A stretch of DNA of 64,000 nt from Diploscapter coronatus (taxonomy: Eukaryota; Nematoda; Chromadorea; Rhabditida; Rhabditidae). Location: the NCBI GenBank assembly GCA_964036155.1, contig OZ038422.1:64255201-64319200 (forward strand), read 5' to 3'. Under the pieces are notes generated by a model. It ran no database searches and had not been told where the DNA came from. It was given only the letters and a program-made list of their open reading frames with translations. This document shows, piece after piece, positions 1 to 11,200 of this stretch; position 1 is the first letter of the stretch, and every line of letters begins with the position of its first letter. The position numbers and the translations under genes were made by a program.

Positions 1-1662
1 TGAAGCTTAGACCTCGTAGAACATTCTAGAATTTTTTGGGGTCATTTGGGAAGATTTCAGATATCGGACCTGGCAGGGCCGGACGGGTACCGGTCGGGAT
101 CTGAAATTTTCCGGAAACATATCCATGCTGTATATCATTCGAAAGCCAATGAAAAACTAAGTGTAATACCGAAAACCGCTTGAAAAAGGGGTTGATAGAT
201 CGAGATTTATAATCAAAAACGTCTCCAAGTTTACTCTTCAATTTGACCAATACTTCATTTCCTCATAAAAATCGATACACTAATCTATTTTTCAAGTGGT
301 TTTCAGCATTACACTTAGTTTTTCATTGGCTTTCGAATGGTATACAACATTATAGGTCTTTCTACCAAATGGTGACTCACCCCATAGGGGTCGAGGCTCA
401 TATGGGTCAAGTTACCATTTTAACAAAGACCCATCATGTTATATATCAGATGAAAGCCCTTATTGAGCTGAGTAATATTCTGAAGACCACTTGAAAAACA
501 GATTAGTCTATTGCCTTTTATGGCCATTTGAAGTTACCCCATTTTTGGTCTTTTTTGACAGGTAATTATAGTCAATTACAATGATGATATAATGAAACTA
601 CTTGCTGAAATTGATAGAAATGGACTCGAATATTACTCTCCAGTCAATTTCGAGTCGATTGATACCCATTTTGGTATAGTACTACTCGGGTACCATATGG
701 GTGGTTTTCCATGAACCCATATGATAACATGGTAAAGTGATAGCACGGTACTCTAGGAAGCAAAAATGAAGTATTGTCCTCCAACTACTATATTCCGAAA
801 AGATTTTTCAATTTGGTTTTATTTTACAAAAGTTATGAATTTTTGAAGATTTTTGTCATTTTCGTGGGTCTGACCATTCAAACCTCCATACCACGCATAC
901 CATAATAGATAACCATGAGGTGTCTTCACAAAAGTTGTTCAGTTTGATGAGCTCTATCGATTGATATATAATTTGTTGGGTTACCATTGATTTTTGAAAA
1001 ATCATTTTTTTCCGGATCATCTTCCGATCAATTTTTCTCAAAACCGGTATCCCAAGATTTGGAAAAGTCCGATACCATTAATTAGGTATATGCATGTAGT
1101 TTATAAAAATGTAATAAAAATCGGGTACATTGATATAAACAAATCTAATAATTTTAATTTCTTTCCGAAAACATCGATTTTTTGCATTGTTTTTAGCCGT
1201 AACTTGCGATAGAACGGCCGTTCCGGAAAACCAAAAACACCATGAGACTCAGCTCGACGAGACGAATCTTATGATACAAGGTTTAATCAGTTTTTATATT
1301 ATCCGGAAATTTTTCCGGATTCGGGTTCATCTCCGGAAAGTGTGAGAAAATCGAAAAACGGACACCGGATTCGTGTTCTACGGGTCCGAAATAGGTAGAA
1401 AACACTCAGAAACTCCTTCAAAAATGAATTTTATATCTCTGGTCCGGGCAGTTTCGAGAATTACGGAGAATGTGTTTTAATTATTTGTAACACCTTCTTC
1501 ATAGGTATTTTTTTAGGCCTAAGAGTTTCTTATATGCTAATCAGATTTCAGAATGATTCGTTCATATAAATGTTAACTCTATGTGTTAAATTTAAGAATT
1601 CTAGTTCACATTTTTATCCGCCACCATATACTTCAGTTATCGTGAGCTAAATAACATCTCAC
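1..1662. other. Gene-poor stretch with foldback repeat
   Basis: I see no coding exon here. The first 0.5 kb is dominated by an imperfect inverted repeat (separate entry). A further degraded piece of the same repeat is present around 430-490. The rest is AT-rich sequence with several CCGGAAA words. The ~2 kb segment repeated at 14.66 kb begins at about 1474, so its last ~190 bp lie in this stretch. The receptor fragment at 1663-2691 should continue into it on the minus strand, but no matching exon is found. Confidence 0.5.
121..356. repeat. Imperfect foldback (inverted) repeat
   Basis: The segment at about 121-208 is the reverse complement of 268-356 with few mismatches. The shared core reads TTACACTTAGTTTTTCATTG on one arm and its complement on the other. 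The arms are about 88 bp and the loop about 60 bp. A third, weaker copy in the orientation of the left arm lies near 430-490, which suggests a dispersed family rather than a single hairpin. Confidence 0.8.
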
Positions 1663-3445
1663 ATGCATACGCTGCTATCACCTGTTACATTCTTCAGTGT
1701 ACTAGGTGTAATAGTTGCTTGGTCATTATCGTCGCATTTTGTTTTATTCTAAATAAATTTATCTTTAGATGTTTTATAGTTACTTACCCCAGGTTGAAGA
1801 GGTTTTAATGGTAATTCTGGGCATTTAGAACACGAATCTGAATAGAAATTTATCGATGACAATATCTCATACTTATTACTTTTCAAAAAATTTCATTAAA
1901 TATGCTCCAATCTATCGATATCTTGTTAAGATGTGTAAAATATTATAAGATTACTTTCATCGCTCTCATAGCAGTATAGTTGATCGACGCTTGGATAATA
2001 ATGACCACGAAATTCTGCCATCCAAGTCGAATTTATGCACAAGAAGTACATGTAGAGCAGACCAGGCAAACAGCTACTTTTATCGTTGTCAGCGAGGTGT
2101 GCAACGATTGAAGCTGTTTTATTACATTCTACATAATATCTTAAATAAAAAAATGACGTTTACATTTTTGATAAAACTTCATCAAACTCAAATAATATCG
2201 AAATCGTACTTGCATGTATTTGTATCAACTTGGGCGGCGACAGTGAAACTTTCTAAGATCGGTGCATTGATGCATTTAGCCCCAGAATCCTAAATTTTTC
2301 TCGATGATATAATTTTAATTCAGCACCATTGATTTGTATCCAAAATCGACTGCGTACTTTCGGCTGCAGGATTGCTGGTGGAGGCTGTAAGCAGGCAGAG
2401 CATGCGGCTAAATTTAATTAACGTTTTTTTTATTCAAAAGGCATTAATTATTTTTTACTAATTGGTGAAGTAGTTGGAATATCTTTGGAAGTTAGTGATG
2501 TTGTTGTCTCTGAAATCATTTATAATTTTCAACTAGTTTATTCAGATACTGTTTTTCTGGAACGTCTTCATCAAAAACTTTGATAAAAATTTGTCATAAA
2601 ACAAACCTTCACTTAGACAACAGAAGATAATAAACGTAACTATAATGAATAGTATTTTGTTTATAGAGTAGTTCAAATAAATTTGATTCATTTAGATTAG
2701 ACAAAATATAGTGCTCTTCACTTAATCGATAACAGTTCGTGCCAATTTTCGAGTTTTAACTCTAACGCTCGTTGGTTTTCTAGGAAACAAGTTACGGACA
2801 ATCAGTTCTGGAATGGGAAGTTGCATGAAAATGTCATTGCTTGCATATTGGTTGAATTTAACACTTTCAAGCATTAACACCTGATTATGAGGAGAAAACT
2901 AACGGATTTTCGAACGTTTTAAGCCGTGAATTATCTGATTAAATCGATGGATTCATGCATAATTCTCTGTTTGATATGAAAGATGCAATGCTATTAATAC
3001 CTTATTGACAGAAATTTTTGATGTATGAAAGTGGAAAGAATAACGACAGGGATATTTTAAAATTAATTTATTAATGCAGTAACCTTACAATATCCAAGAA
3101 TTAAGGTATTTGATAGAACACTGTATGCACATATTATCGCATAATAATTTATTTGAAAATAAACATTATAAGGTTTAGGCAATTATAAAATGGGCTAATT
3201 AGGTTGAAATATAGAGGCTAAGTCTCCTTTCGAATGAGAGAAAGAACGCATGAATTTTTTCGACATTTCAATTATCGCTAATTATCTCTAATTATCTCGT
3301 TAATTAGTTGATAATTTCATGAAATCAAGACACCAATTAGGGTAATAAAATACGCCCGAAATGATGGTGCCGTTGGTTTTTCGAAAAAAGGCCTTCTGAA
3401 GGCATGAGCGACGTCGGATCTCGCGATAGGGGACTTTCCCAAAAA
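1474..3445. repeat. Segmental duplication, copy 1 (~2 kb)
   Basis: This segment repeats in direct orientation at about 14657-16640. The match starts near TTAATTATTTGTAACAC and ends just after a GCCTTCTGAAGGC palindrome and a CTCGCGATAGG word. Similarity is uneven. About 240 bp at 3010-3245 and the introns around 2410-2580 are almost identical to copy 2. The coding exons, above all the signal-peptide exon, differ more. The segment carries the 5' half of a receptor gene plus its upstream flank. Confidence 0.9.
1663..2691 (-). pseudogene. 5' fragment of RTK-A/B-family receptor (ectodomain only)
   Basis: Seven exons, all open and in phase: 2607-2691, 2459-2509, 2358-2407, 2210-2289, 1955-2139, 1788-1837 and 1663-1748. 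They encode a signal peptide (hydrophobic core ILFIIVTFIIFCC), an S/T-rich linker, a complete cysteine module and the first part of a second module. The start is the ATG at 2691; the ATG used further in by RTK-B has become ATA here, but the upstream ATG is in frame in both copies. The next exon, which in RTK-B starts with WQVMC, is absent below 1660, and no stalk, membrane or kinase exon is seen. It is therefore a truncated copy unless it continues beyond the left window edge. No internal stop is present, so loss may be recent. Confidence 0.65.
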
Positions 3446-4868
3446 TCCCCAAAGAACAAGACTATGGATCTGGAACCTGCAAAGTAAATGGCTGGAAGAG
3501 TGTCGTATGTTATAACTTTATAACATATTGAAATTATAAGACCAGACCCCTTCGGAAATACCCTATACGTTCCGAAATTTTCAGTGCAACTCTTTTTTGT
3601 TAGATACCTTTTTTAGTTAGCGGTTCGAAATTTTTCGCTTCAGCTCCTCATTAAAAACGGAAGGATTATATAGGATCAGTGAATAGAGCCCAGGCCTGCG
3701 TGAACATTAGGCGATTGTGCGGGGTCGAGGGTTAGAATAGGCTATAGGTTGTTTAATCTCAAACTAACGAGTACACCAAACTGAGCATTTATGGATTGGC
3801 TTTCATCTAGCCAAATCTACTTTTGTTCGTATCCAGGGTTTTCCTTAGTTAATTTGGAGTTCTTTCAAAGCTCACGAACATCTTCAAATATTTCGCAAGA
3901 GGTACATGGTAGGTGGGTAGAATGTTATACGAAAAAAATGTGCTAGCTTAAAGTTATCTATTTAAAAGTCCGGCTTGGAGTTTTCATTTGTGTGGAAAAT
4001 GACGTATTTTATCATTCCAAGTTGGACTTCAGCACTCCAATTCGAGTAACTTCGGAAATATGCCGGATTTCTAAATAGATAATTTTAAGCTAAACAGTTT
4101 TTTCAAATAACATTCTACCCCATCTATCATGCATCCTTTTCGAGATATAAGCGGCCTTCGAAAAACTCTAAAAGGACTCCGCACAACCCTGATTTTCTAC
4201 AAAGATCTATTTACTCGAGTTTGAAACGTATGAAATTTTCTTATCATTTTGCGAAAATAAATATTTCTTTCTACAAAAACACTTTTTCGTATTCTGTAAA
4301 GTTCAAATTAAAAAAGGATACTAAAACTTCTGCATGATGTGGCAAAAGATTTATGCTCTATCATCATTAGAACCATTGTTAAATTATTAAATTCATCCAC
4401 AATTTTGCATTCATTAACCCATAAATTAGTTTGTCAAAAATTTTGCTCAACTTTGATAAATTGCAATTCTATTTTGTCAGAAATGTAACAAATATGATTT
4501 CTTAGGACGTCGTTTATTTTGTATTAATCCTAATTTAAAATGCATTATTTTAAATCCACTCAAGTATAACTTTACAGGTGTGTTCAACTTGATTGCAATT
4601 TATTGTTATAATAAATTAAAATCGGTACCTTATTGGAAAATTTTGGAAGTAGATTTTAACATACCTTTGGATGACATTGAGAACGATGCAATGAATTCAT
4701 AACAGGATTGAATGGTTACAATTCTCGTTCGTAACAGCTCCATCATTATCACGTCATCACGTTACTATTTACACTGCAAGATATAAAATCGCGCACAACA
4801 GGAGATTTCAATGACATCGGCAAGAAGATCAATCAAGAATTCATTTTGTACGTATTATTTAGAATCTA
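2692..4868. other. Intergenic, duplicated flank and foldback repeat
   Basis: No gene is supported. Up to about 3445 this is the non-coding flank of the 2 kb duplication. It includes a run of CTAATTATCT words near 3275-3310 and a GGCCTTCTGAAGGC palindrome. A second foldback element lies at 3902-4136. The remainder to the DUF1647-like gene is AT-rich without visible coding signal. Confidence 0.5.
3902..4136. repeat. Foldback element with ~75 bp arms
   Basis: The left arm, about 3902-3975, contains GGGTAGAATGTTAT and TTAAAGTTATCTATTT. The right arm, about 4059-4136, contains their reverse complements, with small mismatches. The loop is about 85 bp. This is MITE-like structure; no transposase is present and no clear target duplication could be assigned. 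Confidence 0.75.
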
Positions 4869-7329
4869 ATGGGCATCGGCCTTCTGCTCATTGGATGTAC
4901 TTTTCTAGCTTACATCTTGTTGATAGAATTCAACGATTTTTCACCACAAATGTTATTCTTGAGTGGAATAAAGCAGAGAGGAAATAAAGAAGAGAACGAA
5001 TGGGAGAGAACAGAAGCACTCATTCCACGGATAGAGGACAGTCGATGTGGCGAACAACTGGTAGGTTATCGTATAAAATATCGAAAATCACGGAAATTTC
5101 GAACAGCAGATCTGATCCATCTCAAATTGAATTTTATAAGCGCATTAGATTAATTTTAGATGTCATTTCCCGTATTCATAAATCAGTCATTTACCCAATT
5201 CGGGCGTCGTTTCTCCTGCGACCTATTGCCGTATCTCAAGAATTTCGAACTTCTTACCGCTGGCTCCTATGAAGCTCCAGTAGACTTTCAGGCAAGTCTA
5301 AGTTCTACTTTTGCAGTATCGAGATGCTTGAAATTAGTTACATTTTCGAAGAATATGAACCCATAGATATTTTATCATCTTATTACATTATTACCTTAGA
5401 ACAATTCACCTTCGAACCCAATTCCGAAAATCTTTTTGAAAATTCCGGTACTTTTCGGGTTTGAGTTAGGAATTTCTGATTCCAATTCGCGATAAAATTC
5501 GATTACGCTTTCGCATTTCTTTAATTAAAACTGAAATTGTGAACATCTTTGTTTAGGATGACGAAGTAACGTTTATCACTTATGCATCCAACGATCATTT
5601 CGCAGAGTCTCGTGCAGCGATTCTGTCACTTCGTTCCAACAATTTCACCAACAAAATCATTTACTACGATCTCGGACTCTTGTCCTCTGATGTAAGCTCA
5701 TATATTTATTCATAAAGGTGTTACGAAAAATCACAATTCGAGAGAGTATGTATAAAGTGGAAAGCTTATGCCTATCCTCTCCTGACCCTACATACTTCCT
5801 CAAGTTGCCAAGTTGCGATCTTTCGTAACACCCCATTCATAATACGTTCAAAAGCACAATATTCACAATATTGATGTTTGATAGATCGACGAATTACATG
5901 GCATATGCAACTTGGAAGTGCGGCATTTCAACTTCTCAATCTATCCGAGTTTCGTCAAGAACCTCATAGGCTATCACTTCAAGCCAATTATTATCGCGGT
6001 ACGTTAATGCAAAATGTTAGCACTCGTTTGACATAATTATCTACAAAACTGTCTTAGGAGATATATCGCGAGTTCAAGGCATTTTGGATACTCGATTCGA
6101 GTATTCGATTTATGAATCTGACTGAATGGCGGCGATTCAACGAAAGAGTTAGAAGTGGTGCAGTTGAGCCGTTTGCGCTGCGATTTACTGCAGATCACAG
6201 CATTTTTGCAGCTACACAGGCAGGTTAGATACATTTTTGGATTATTCACAATCATTTAATAAAATTTACCCGTAAGTAAGTAAGTACATGTTGCCACTAG
6301 TCCTTTGAACGAATTCAGTTTTCGTTACAAATATTTTGGCCTAAAATTTAATAGAATGATTAGGAAATTTAGGAATGTATGAATATTTGCCGATCAACGT
6401 ATCAATTGCTCGAAAGAATATGATGTTCGCTGCTACGACGTTCGCTGTACGATCGAGTTTTGCGAAGGAGGCTGTCAAATGGTAACCGAGTAATCTACAG
6501 TGACGAGTCGCAAGTTCAGATTAGAATTTGAAAATTTTCTTCTATATTTCCTACTCCACATAAACAGGTTCAAGTTTATCAGCATCCTGATTTATATGCA
6601 TTCAGGAATGTGTTATGTGCTCTGACGAAAGACTGCATGGATCCACCGGATGCAAAAATTTTTTGTTACTTCGTAAATGGTAGTTTCGGAGATTTTGCAA
6701 ATTGTCACCGGTAAGCCATTTTTCCGTTTGAGGTTTAAAAATCTCTGTGAAACAGGGCTGTTTGGAATTGAAATTTTCGATGACCCGGAATCGGAATCGA
6801 AATGCCGAACACCCCTATTGTGAAACCGTAATCATTGCATAAAGTATTAGTGGAATCTTTCGGCTCTCTATACTCTCATCATTTTTTGTTTAGATAGCCT
6901 TTAATTCTCGCATAGCTTCCTGTAATGACGCCGACACTTTTTTTTTTGTAAATAAACACCTACCTTTTACCTCTAATCCACACTATTTCTTCAAAAATCC
7001 TGTGTCATTTACAAAGTGTCAGTGTCATATACAAGTGACCTTTTTTGCATCACTTTTACCGTTTTCTTTTGAATCAGTCTTAAAACAAATCCTTGAAATC
7101 TTCTTTATTTATAGCATCACAAACGATAATAAAATCAATATTTGAAGGATTGATGAATTGCAGATTTGATCAAAGCTCCATCAACCTGATATTAACTTCC
7201 CTGAAGCAGCGAATGGCCATTCCTTATCAGATTGAGGCCAATGGAACAATTCGAGATGGATTTGCACCATTTGGAGATGTCAAAAGAGAAGATGTGATTA
7301 GGAGAAAATTGGACCCTATCAAATGCTGA
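4869..7329 (+). CDS. DUF1647-like type II membrane protein (putative glycosyltransferase fold)
   Basis: Eight exons: 4869-5060, 5160-5291, 5557-5691, 5885-5998, 6058-6223, 6373-6481, 6606-6710 and 7164-7329. The product starts with MGIGLLLIGCTFLAYILL, a signal anchor near the N-terminus, so the rest should face the lumen or outside. The body carries patterns I associate with nematode DUF1647 proteins: a strand with HFAESRAAILSLR, YYDLGL, FKPIIIA before FWILDSSIRF, GMYEYLP, and near the end HRFDQSSINL and FGDV. DSSIRF resembles the acidic motif of nucleotide-sugar transferases; a catalytic role is inference. Intron 2 begins with GC instead of GT. Introns 3 and 7 each hold a MITE-like foldback. 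The last junction (TTGCAG at 7163) was chosen because it restores the family motif. Convergent with RTK-A. Confidence 0.82.
5717..5832. mobile_element. MITE-like foldback in intron 3 of the DUF1647-like gene
   Basis: The ends are GGTGTTACGAAA and TTTCGTAACACC, exact inverted repeats. Inside them a second pair, GAGAGTATGTA and TACATACTTC, extends the arms. The element is about 116 bp and sits wholly within an intron. No target-site duplication is certain, although TTCATA occurs on both flanks. Confidence 0.7.
6925..7028. mobile_element. Short inverted-repeat element in intron 7
   Basis: TGACGCCGACAC followed by T-rich GTAAAT at the left is mirrored by ATTTACAAAGTGTCAGTGTCA at the right. The arms are about 21 bp and imperfect and the unit is about 104 bp. 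It lies in the last intron of the DUF1647-like gene. Confidence 0.5.
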
Positions 7330-8273
7330 TGGCCTATTCGGACCCTAAGTCGTGTATCATAGTGTCAAAATACAAAACATTCCCACATTCTCATTGTCTT
7401 TCTTGATTCACTCAATCCGATTTTGTGATAATCACTTTTGAACAGGTCCGCGCTGACTCAAGTATATTTTTCCAATCTTTTAATTCTATTTATTTTTATT
7501 TTTCATATTTCGATGCTGATCATAATGAAATTTTTCATGTTAATTTAATGTGATCGTCACTGTTTTGCACAATTTTGGTCAATGTTTCGTTGATCAGAAA
7601 TGGCATTTGTTATCAAGATTTTAGATCAATAAATGTCTAGGCGAAGAATCTTATATCAAAAAGTCTAACTTTCATAGTATTCAGATCTAGGGAGGACGAT
7701 CGTCAGAAACCCTTTGCGACCTACCTCTTATAGCTTATTTTCGTCTGACGAAAGTGCCCCCCAGGTCTGAGTATACTTGATTTTCTTGATAGCTCAAATT
7801 TAGGCCAAATTAGCATTTTCTTGATATCTTGGAAGATTCTCCACGAATTCTTCTTTCAAAACTTCATGAACATGCCTACCAACTTCTGTTCAAATTCTGC
7901 TTGCAAAAATTTCGATTTTTTTTTAGATATCATGCAGTTTTCGAATAGTTTGAATTGTCTGGTATCATTTTTCTGAAAAAAATGTTATAACTTTCTATCT
8001 ATGTATTATTGTTTTAACAATACTTGTTTATTGAGAACTTCTTAGAAATACTTCTAGCAATATAAACGAAGAACATTTCCAAAAAATTTATGTAAAGTTA
8101 GAAAAATTATTAAGTCAATTTTTAGAGGGCTTCGTCGGACAAGGCAAAGAGAGAGCAAAGAACTGTGGAATAACACATGGAAACAATCCAACTCAATAGT
8201 CTATTTCATAGAGAAAAATGAAGAAAGTTTGTTACCATTAAAAATTGAATTTTTTTGTTGAAAATAAACGAGT
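7330..8273. other. Convergent intergenic region
   Basis: It separates two genes that converge. A possible AATAAA polyadenylation signal for the plus-strand gene is at 7628. An inverted-repeat element lies at 7682-7769. No coding sequence is seen. Confidence 0.5.
7682..7769. mobile_element. Inverted-repeat element, family shared with 18004-18192
   Basis: The left end has CAGATCTAGGGAGGACGATCGTCAGA. The right end, TCGTCTGACGAAAGTGCCCCCCAGGTCTG, is its approximate reverse complement. The same left end (GGAGGGTGATCGTCAGAAAC) and right end (TTTCGTCTGACGACGGTG) recur at 18.0 kb, together with the following TGTACTTGATTTTCT-like flank, so this is a dispersed family. Confidence 0.75.
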
Positions 8274-11200
8274 TTATTTTTCAAATCCGATATCCTTTGG
8301 GTCAATATAGCCATAATACTCGGAGTTTTGAAGAATCTGCCTTGCAATTTCCGATTTCAGCTGAAAATAAATTAAATAAATAAGCTAATAAATATTTTAA
8401 CTCTTACATCTTCGAAGGATGGTCTATCTTCTGGTTCAAGACACCAACATTTCATCAATAATGAATACCTGTAAAGAAAATACTATCTCTTCATAAATTC
8501 ACTTTTTTTATTCATACAGTTTGTCACAAAGTACTGGCACTTTCAACCTGTTTCCTTCATTTAGAAATTTCTGCAATTCTTTCGTTCCAATTTCCTTATA
8601 CGGAACTTCCCCAAACGAAAATATCTCCCAAATCGTAACTCCAAACGACCATCTAGATTTAGAAGAGCATTTCTTATAAAGAACTAAACATTCATCATAC
8701 ACGTCACTCTTTTCACTAAATGATCGGAGTCCAAATGTTTCTGGCGCAGACCATCGAATTGGGAGCAATTTATGACTTTGCTCATCGAAATTATGATCCA
8801 CGTTTGCTCGAATTGACATACCAAAGTCGGAAATCTGACAAAATGATGTTTTAAAAATATATATATTTAGGACTAACCTTAGCAACTTTATTTTCTGTTA
8901 GAAGGATATTTCTGGCTGCTAAATCTCTGTGAATTATACCCTTTGATGCAATATATGACTAAAATATGAAATGATGATGTTGGAAAATGACAGAATAATA
9001 CCATTCCATTGCATATTTGCCAAGAGAACAAAATGAATTCTTTCAAGACCACTTTATCATTCTAGAATAAATGTTGTAGAGCAAGCTAGAAAAATATACC
9101 TCAATTTCTTTATAGTTTATGCTCGAAGTATATCTTTGCAAGTCACCCATCGCACAGTATTCAAGAACGATATGTGGTACGAATCTATTTATCAGATATC
9201 CATACATGCTACAATAGTCATTAGTGTGTTAGTTTACAATGATTATCTTAGTTACCAAACAACATTTGGATGAAATTCAAGAATCTTCATTAATTCGATT
9301 TCATCTCGAAAATCTTCGATATCTTTATCAGTCGCGTGGGCCAATGCACGCTTTACTGCGACCTAAGAAATGTAAACATTTGCCTCAAATAGCATTAAAA
9401 CAGCTATTTACCTCATTCGTATTTGATAGGCCTGATTTTTCTCGATACATCCTTAAATGGATATTATTGATAACTCTGAAAGCAGGAATCTCTCCTAGAT
9501 TTGTATTCTGATCATGTTAAATAGCGATGCGATATCATTTTGAACGATATGAACTATATTCATACCACGAAGTATACCCTTATAAACCACTGAAAATGAT
9601 CCACTTCCAATGCGAGATTCTGATTTAATTAGTAGTTTGTCAAAATTTATTATCCAAGGATCATCACTAAATGAAAGATTAGGTTTCAATTATAAAGTAT
9701 TATCAAGATTATTTTTGATATCAATGTCGATATTTCAAGGCACTTACTTAGAGATTTCACATTTTGTTGATTGAAGGTTATTCTTTTTTCTTATTGATCT
9801 ACAAATTGTTTAAATTAATTAAAATGTAATGCTTATAATTTACGCAATTGATCTGAATAAAGTTCGAGCTCGTCTCCTTCTATAAAATAAGTAGATGCAA
9901 ATACTAATAGACACTGAGATGATAAAAAGCGAAACTGGAACAGTTATAAAAACTGAAATTTAATAAATCTCTAACTTTTTATTTGAAATTAACATAGATG
10001 TGTATACCAATTAGTTTCGTATTATTTCTACTCGTTGGCTTTTCAGTTGATGACGAACTTGTACTGACATCTGTTGAATAGGCTGTTGTGGTCATGATAG
10101 TACTAGCTAAAATTTGTATGATTGTTTAACAAAAAACAAACGCAGTAATTCTATGGTGACATAAGTCTCCGTATGCCTATTTATTGTCAATTATTGCAAC
10201 TTGAATTGCAAAATTAACCATATATTACATTTACAATAGACATATATATAATGTATAATAATGAACTCGTACAACTATCCGTATAACTGTCGTTATTCGA
10301 ACAATAAAATTGATCGATTATATCGTAAAATATTTGAGCTGAATTATCTTCTAATCTAATTGTAGCCCATTTTCCAAAATAGCAGAAATATGCGAAAACA
10401 TTCCCAACTTCTATAAAGCAACGCTGTTCTTCTCCAACAGTATGATAGTAAGTGTCCTGTTTAGAATTATCCAAACAATATACATTAATCCTATAAGCAA
10501 TACAACTATTTGCAATATACAAATTTAAGACAGAAAATTCTAAGTACTCGCAAATGTAAGTATCATTAGTGTTATTAATAGATGAGCTTGCACCAATACT
10601 TCCGCTATCGCATTTGCGTTGCGATTCATCCTAAAATTCGATTAACTATTAATTAAAAGGCAATTTTTTTTATTTCATTTGTATAGATATGTAGTTTTTA
10701 AAAGACAGTTACAAAGTATTTATGAATTACTCGATATGAACAGGTAGATAGGTAGTATGTAAATTAATATAACTTAGTAGCGCGTCACATAAACATAAAC
10801 ATTGCCTTTCCTTAACTTTAGACCTTAGTTCGTCAAGTCGATTCTTCGAATTTGACCTTTTCTCATTTTTCTATCATTAAGATAACCTACCCCAGGTTGA
10901 AGAGGTGCCGATGGTGGTGGACAGGCGGCACATGAGTCTATAATATAAGCGAATTAATCAAATTCGAATTCTATTCAATTTTAAATTTACGTAACATCTA
11001 TGGACATATTTAAATGATAGATCATATTGTTGAAAACATCAGGTATGTTTAGAGACCACAAGCCACGCCCACTTTATGAAGCAAAAACAGGTAAATTTTT
11101 TGCTCTCGCTAATTAAGCAATGTTATAGGTTTTTATTCTACAAATATTCTAATGAGTATTCTGAGAAAATAGTTTTATCGAAAATGGCACGAAAAAAGTT

